The notes under the pieces: model-generated
Database searches by the model: none
What the model was told of the DNA's origin: nothing
What the model saw: the letters and a program-made list of their open reading frames with translations, nothing else
Assembly (NCBI RefSeq): GCF_040362765.1
Contig: NZ_BAABWK010000001.1
Coordinates: forward strand, 1,155,501-1,219,500
Direction of reading: 5' to 3'
DNA length: 64,000 nucleotides
From: Pyruvatibacter sp. HU-CL02332
GTDB taxonomy: Bacteria > Pseudomonadota > Alphaproteobacteria > CGMCC-115125
Translations under genes and position numbers: made by a program
Shown: positions 60,384 through 64,000 of the stretch, in pieces
Layout of the letters: the number at the start of each line of letters is the position of its first letter
Position numbering within the stretch: position 1 is the stretch's first letter

Positions 60384-61598
60384 TTATGATTTCGGCAGGC
60401 CGAGCACATGCTCGCCCACAATATTGTGCTGGATCTCGCTGGTGCCGCCGCCAATGGTGGCCGAGAACGAATTGAGATAGCCACGCTGCCAGACGCCATG
60501 CTCATGGGCATCCACGTCGCCCACATAGTAGGCCGCACGTGTGCCCTGGAGGCGCGTCGCAAACTCAGCCATGTGCTGCATGAACTCGGTTGAGGCGAGT
60601 TTCGAAGACAGGGGAATGGAAAGTGGGCGATCCTGATTGAGCGGCGCCAATCCTGTACGCGCAGACGAGAGGCGCAGTGAACGGCTCTGCATCAGGAGAC
60701 CAACCAGCTCATCCCGAATGAGCGGGTCTTCAATGGCAGGCTTGCCGTTGTAGTTTGCCGTCTTGGCCAGCTCCACAACTTCCGTAATGTCTGGATATGT
60801 CATGACATATCCACCCGGCTGGCCACCGCGGGCGCCGCGCTCATATTCAAGGGTGCGCATGGCTACTTTCCAGCCTTCGCCTTCTTCACCCATCAGGCAA
60901 TCACCTGGAATGCGCGCTTCGTTGAAGAAGGTCTGCGTAAATCCGTACTCACCGGTGAGCTTGCGGATTGGCGTCGTTTCAATGCCCGGTGCATCCATGG
61001 GAGCCAGAAAGAAGGACAGACCCTTGTACTTGGTAGGTGCATCCGGATTGGTGCGCGCCAGAAGGATCATGTACTTGGCGAAATTGCCTTGGGTCGTCCA
61101 GATTTTCGAGCCATTGATGACCCACTCATCACCATCACGCACAGCCTTGGTCTGCGCATTGCCAAGGTCCGAGCCGTGGTCAGGTTCGGAGAAACCCTGA
61201 CACCAGATATCTTCCGCAGACAGAATATTCTTGATGTAACGCGCCCGCTCTTCTTCGGTGCCCATATCCAGGATCAACGGCCCGGCCCAGTTAAGACCAA
61301 TCGCATTGAGCATGATCGGACCACTTGCGCGGCCCATCTCCTTGGTCGCGATGTTCTGAAACACCTCAGGCAGACCGCGCCCGCCATACTGCTCGGGCCA
61401 GTTGGACCCCAGATAACCGGCAGCCCAGACCTTGTTCTGCCATTCGCGCAGAAAATCAAACTGCTCCTGTGTACCCACTTCCATGAAGGTCAGTGGCAGC
61501 ATGAAGCCGGGATCCTTGGGCGTGTTCTCGGTGAACCAGGCCCGCGCATCGTCGCGGTACTCGTCCAATTCGCGTTGGGTAGGATTGCTCACAATCAT
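60384..61598 (-). CDS. Acyl-CoA dehydrogenase family protein (larger partner)
   Basis: 404 residues. GYLGSNWPEQYGGRGLPEVFQ and WCQGFSEPDHGSDLGNAQTKAV are the FAD/substrate segments; the likely catalytic Glu lies in RTLEYERGARGG at about 254, and IGGGTSEIQHNIVGEHVLGLP is the C-terminal FAD-binding signature. The long-substrate branch 'SEPDxGSDLG' and the E-Y-E-R-G region are typical of FadE/IvD-like enzymes that act on long or branched acyl-CoA. It is 7 nt downstream of the acyl-CoA carboxylase gene, so the three genes form one operon for degradation of an acid needing a carboxylation step. Confidence 0.9.
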   Translation of the reverse strand: MIVSNPTQRELDEYRDDARAWFTENTPKDPGFMLPLTFMEVGTQEQFDFLREWQNKVWAAGYLGSNWPEQYGGRGLPEVFQNIATKEMGRASGPIMLNAIGLNWAGPLILDMGTEEERARYIKNILSAEDIWCQGFSEPDHGSDLGNAQTKAVRDGDEWVINGSKIWTTQGNFAKYMILLARTNPDAPTKYKGLSFFLAPMDAPGIETTPIRKLTGEYGFTQTFFNEARIPGDCLMGEEGEGWKVAMRTLEYERGARGGQPGGYVMTYPDITEVVELAKTANYNGKPAIEDPLIRDELVGLLMQSRSLRLSSARTGLAPLNQDRPLSIPLSSKLASTEFMQHMAEFATRLQGTRAAYYVGDVDAHEHGVWQRGYLNSFSATIGGGTSEIQHNIVGEHVLGLPKS

Positions 61599-61605
61599 GT
61601 CTCCG

Positions 61606-63999
61606 TTACCAGGTATCTACAAAGGGACGGCGGCGCTGTCGGGATGCGGCTTCAACGGGCACCGTCTTGATGCCGTTGACAATCCATTTGCGCGTCTCAA
61701 TCGGGTCAATCACCGCGTCAATTTCGTGGAGCGTTGAAACGCTCAGGGCCTTGCCGTGCTCGTAATAGGCCGCAAGAAGTTTCTCAAACAGGGCATCGCG
61801 TGCCTCGGGACTTTCAGCAGCCGCCAGTTCTTTTGAATAGCCAAGCCGCACAGCGCCTTCGAGGCCCATGCCGCCATATTCCCCCGTAGGCCAGGAGATC
61901 AGGAATACCGGCGACGTAAAGCTGCCCCCGGCCATTGCCTGTGCACCAAGCCCATAGCCCTTGCGCAGACAGATCATGAAGAGCGGCACTGAAATGCTCG
62001 CGCCCGTTACCAGCATTGACGATGCACGGCGCACGGTCGCCAGCTCCTCATGGTCTGGCCCGACCATGAAGCCCGGCGTGTCACACAAGGACAACAACGG
62101 AATGCCGAAGGCATCACACAGCTGCATGAAGCGTCCGGCTTTTTCGGAAGCCTCTGCATCAATGGCACCACCCAGATGGTGCGGATCATTGGCAAACAGG
62201 CCAAACGGGCGGCCTTCAATGCGCACAAGCGACGTGATCATCCCGCGCCCATAGCCTTCGCGCAGCTCAAGCACTGAACCTTCGTCGGCAATAAGAGAGA
62301 TGGCGTCACGCATATTGTAAACGCGCTTGCGGTCTTCGGGGATCACATGGCGCAGCTTGCGCTGGTCGGCACATGTCCAGGTGTCAGTACTTCCCTGAAA
62401 GAACGCCAGCAGCTGCTTGGCCTGCGCCACCGCATGGGCTTCATCATCCGCCACCAGATCAACAACGCCATTGTTGGCCTGTACGTCTATGGGCCCGACT
62501 TCGTCCGGCGCGTAGGTGCCAAGACCTCCACCTTCAATCATGGCAGGCCCGCCCATGCCAATGGCGCTGGACTTGGTGGCAATCGTCACATCCGCACAGC
62601 CGAAAATGACGGCATTGCCCGCAAAGCAGCGACCATTGTTGATGGCAACGCGAGGCGCCGCGCCCGAAGACGCCGCAAAAGTCGCAAAGGTTTTTACGTC
62701 GAGACCAGTTGCCGACACATTGCGCACATCCGTATCACCGGGGCGGCCACCGCCACCCTCGGTGAAGAACATCACCGGCACATGCCACTTGTCGGCAAGC
62801 TCCAGCACGCGGTCAGTCTTCTTGTGGTTGAAGTAACCCTGCGTCCCGGCCAGCACCGTGTAGTCATAGGCCAGCACCGCGGCACGGCTTGTGGTCTCGT
62901 CAAAGGTGTTGCCGTTGATGGCCCCAAAGCCCGCCACCATACCGTCGCCCGGCGTGTTGGCGATCAAGTCATCCAAATCGCGCCGGTTGCGCTGGGCCGC
63001 CAGCACCATCTGCCCGTATTCAAGAAAGCTGTCCTCGTCGCACAGGTCAGATACGTTTTCGCGCGCCGTGCGGAAGCCAAGCTTGTGGCGCTTGGCAACT
63101 GCAGCCTGCCGCTCATGGTCCAATGTCTTGTTGATGCGCGCGTGCAACTCAGCGAGATCCGGTCGGATGTAATCAAGATCAATATCGGCAGTCGCGGCGT
63201 CTTGTGTGCCTGCGTCATCCGTCGGGTCGATGAAGAGAACAGCTGAACCTTCGTCCAGAACATGGCCAGGTTCTGCCGCCAGTACGCGAACGGTACCCGC
63301 GCGCGGCGCTGTTACACCGTGCTGCATCTTCATGGCTTCAAGCACAGCCACTTCCTGCCCTGCCGTTACCTGCTCGCCTTCAGCAACCATGATGGAAACA
63401 AGCAAGCCCTGAAGTGGGGCTGCGGCGCCAATTGTGCCGTCCGGCGCATCCATCTGGACCATCGTCTGCGTGGCTGCGACCGGAGCATCTGTGTCAACAG
63501 TCCGCACGCCATCATCATTTGCTGCGGACGCAGCAAGTGCAGCACCATTGCGCTCAATCAACCGGGTGTCGACCTGCCAGTTTGAAACCTCATCACTGGC
63601 CAGTAACGCCCGCAGGAATGTCTGGTTGGTATCCACGCCACCGATGGCGAATTCGCCAACTGCCCTATGCGCCTGACGCATCAAGCCCGGCCAGTCCTGA
63701 TCACTTCGTCGAATGATGAGCTTGGCCAGCAATGAGTCGAACTGCGGATTGGTCGCGTAACCGGCAAAGCCGTGACTATCGACGCGAATGCCCTGCCCAC
63801 CGGGTGCATCAAACCGTGTCAGCGTGCCGCCGGCAGGCCGCACAGCGCCGTCAGCTTCCATGCTCTCCGTATTGACGCGCAGCTGCACAGCCGACGCCGT
63901 CGGCACTGGTAGTGCATCAAGTCCGCAGTCAGCAACGCTCTCGCCCGACGCCAGACGGAACTGCAGCGCAACCAGATCAAGCCCGGTGATTTCTTCCGT
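61606..63999 (-). CDS. Single-chain biotin-dependent acyl-CoA carboxylase, C-terminal part
   Basis: The frame is open to the right edge, so the N-terminus is missing. The first residues (TEEITGLDLVALQFRLASGE) are the C-terminal section of a biotin carboxylase domain. A biotinyl domain follows with EAMKMQHG, the lysine being the biotin site. The C-terminal 500 residues are a carboxyltransferase of propionyl/methylcrotonyl-CoA type (GGGGRPGDTDVRN, GGPAMIEGGGLG, ARxEDxKRVYNMRD-like and SLCDTPGFMVG). All three activities lie on one polypeptide, as in the long-chain acyl-CoA carboxylase group. The likely substrate is an acyl-CoA; its chain length cannot be read. Confidence 0.85.
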   Translation of the reverse strand, partial: TEEITGLDLVALQFRLASGESVADCGLDALPVPTASAVQLRVNTESMEADGAVRPAGGTLTRFDAPGGQGIRVDSHGFAGYATNPQFDSLLAKLIIRRSDQDWPGLMRQAHRAVGEFAIGGVDTNQTFLRALLASDEVSNWQVDTRLIERNGAALAASAANDDGVRTVDTDAPVAATQTMVQMDAPDGTIGAAAPLQGLLVSIMVAEGEQVTAGQEVAVLEAMKMQHGVTAPRAGTVRVLAAEPGHVLDEGSAVLFIDPTDDAGTQDAATADIDLDYIRPDLAELHARINKTLDHERQAAVAKRHKLGFRTARENVSDLCDEDSFLEYGQMVLAAQRNRRDLDDLIANTPGDGMVAGFGAINGNTFDETTSRAAVLAYDYTVLAGTQGYFNHKKTDRVLELADKWHVPVMFFTEGGGGRPGDTDVRNVSATGLDVKTFATFAASSGAAPRVAINNGRCFAGNAVIFGCADVTIATKSSAIGMGGPAMIEGGGLGTYAPDEVGPIDVQANNGVVDLVADDEAHAVAQAKQLLAFFQGSTDTWTCADQRKLRHVIPEDRKRVYNMRDAISLIADEGSVLELREGYGRGMITSLVRIEGRPFGLFANDPHHLGGAIDAEASEKAGRFMQLCDAFGIPLLSLCDTPGFMVGPDHEELATVRRASSMLVTGASISVPLFMICLRKGYGLGAQAMAGGSFTSPVFLISWPTGEYGGMGLEGAVRLGYSKELAAAESPEARDALFEKLLAAYYEHGKALSVSTLHEIDAVIDPIETRKWIVNGIKTVPVEAASRQRRRPFVDTW

Positions 64000-64000
64000 C

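Overview
The window reads as chromosomal DNA of a GC-rich alphaproteobacterium, probably a marine, hydrocarbon- and lipid-using one. This is an inference from four tandem CYP153-type alkane hydroxylases, an alkyl-sulfatase-type enzyme, acyl-CoA dehydrogenases with a single-chain acyl-CoA carboxylase, several glutathione transferases, and a full keto/hydroxy-carotenoid gene set. I saw no tRNA, rRNA, insertion sequence, prophage or CRISPR array. Both ends cut genes: the C-terminus of an NADP-dependent oxidoreductase at the left, and an acyl-CoA carboxylase lacking its N-terminus at the right.

Layout. 1-4.4 kb: oxidoreductase end, Nudix hydrolase, small secreted protein, then a GST-GST-dienoyl-CoA isomerase-DUF1330 operon. 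4.4-18.2 kb: a two-partner secretion locus. A CHASE2 membrane protein and a FecR-like secreted protein (+ strand) converge on a minus-strand operon of TpsB transporter, 2181-residue TpsA exoprotein and a CHAT/TPR lipoprotein. The three minus-strand genes are joined by ATGA overlaps. TpsA carries a length-exact 357/537-bp repeat array. 18.5-26.2 kb: TerB-like protein, DUF2817 hydrolase plus alkyl sulfatase, phospholipid methyltransferase, alpha/beta hydrolase plus thiolase, and MAPEG protein plus glycerate-kinase-like protein. 26.2-35.5 kb: glutamate dehydrogenase, RND efflux adaptor and pump, an MMPL/HAE3-type exporter and an esterase. 35.6-42.1 kb: four CYP153 paralogues and a nitronate monooxygenase. 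42.3-50.7 kb: an outer-membrane efflux lipoprotein, then a surface-glycan locus of membrane-anchored H-type lectin, NfrA-like outer-membrane protein, TPR membrane protein, NfrB-like glycosyltransferase with MshEN domains, and WecB epimerase. 51.0-59.0 kb: carotenoid genes crtY-crtI-crtB (+) facing crtE, an ABC exporter pair, crtW and crtZ (-). 59.2-64 kb: two acyl-CoA dehydrogenases and the fused carboxylase.

Three loci look most worth follow-up. In the TPS-CHAT-CHASE2 locus, an extracytoplasmic caspase-like protease is translationally coupled to an adhesin. The Nfr/WecB locus resembles the c-di-GMP-controlled N4 glycan receptor pathway but adds a membrane lectin and its own epimerase gene. 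An ABC-2 transporter sits inside an overlapping carotenoid operon and may handle the pigment or a derivative. Start codons were often moved from the longest reading frame, using Shine-Dalgarno motifs, signal peptides and stop/start overlaps.
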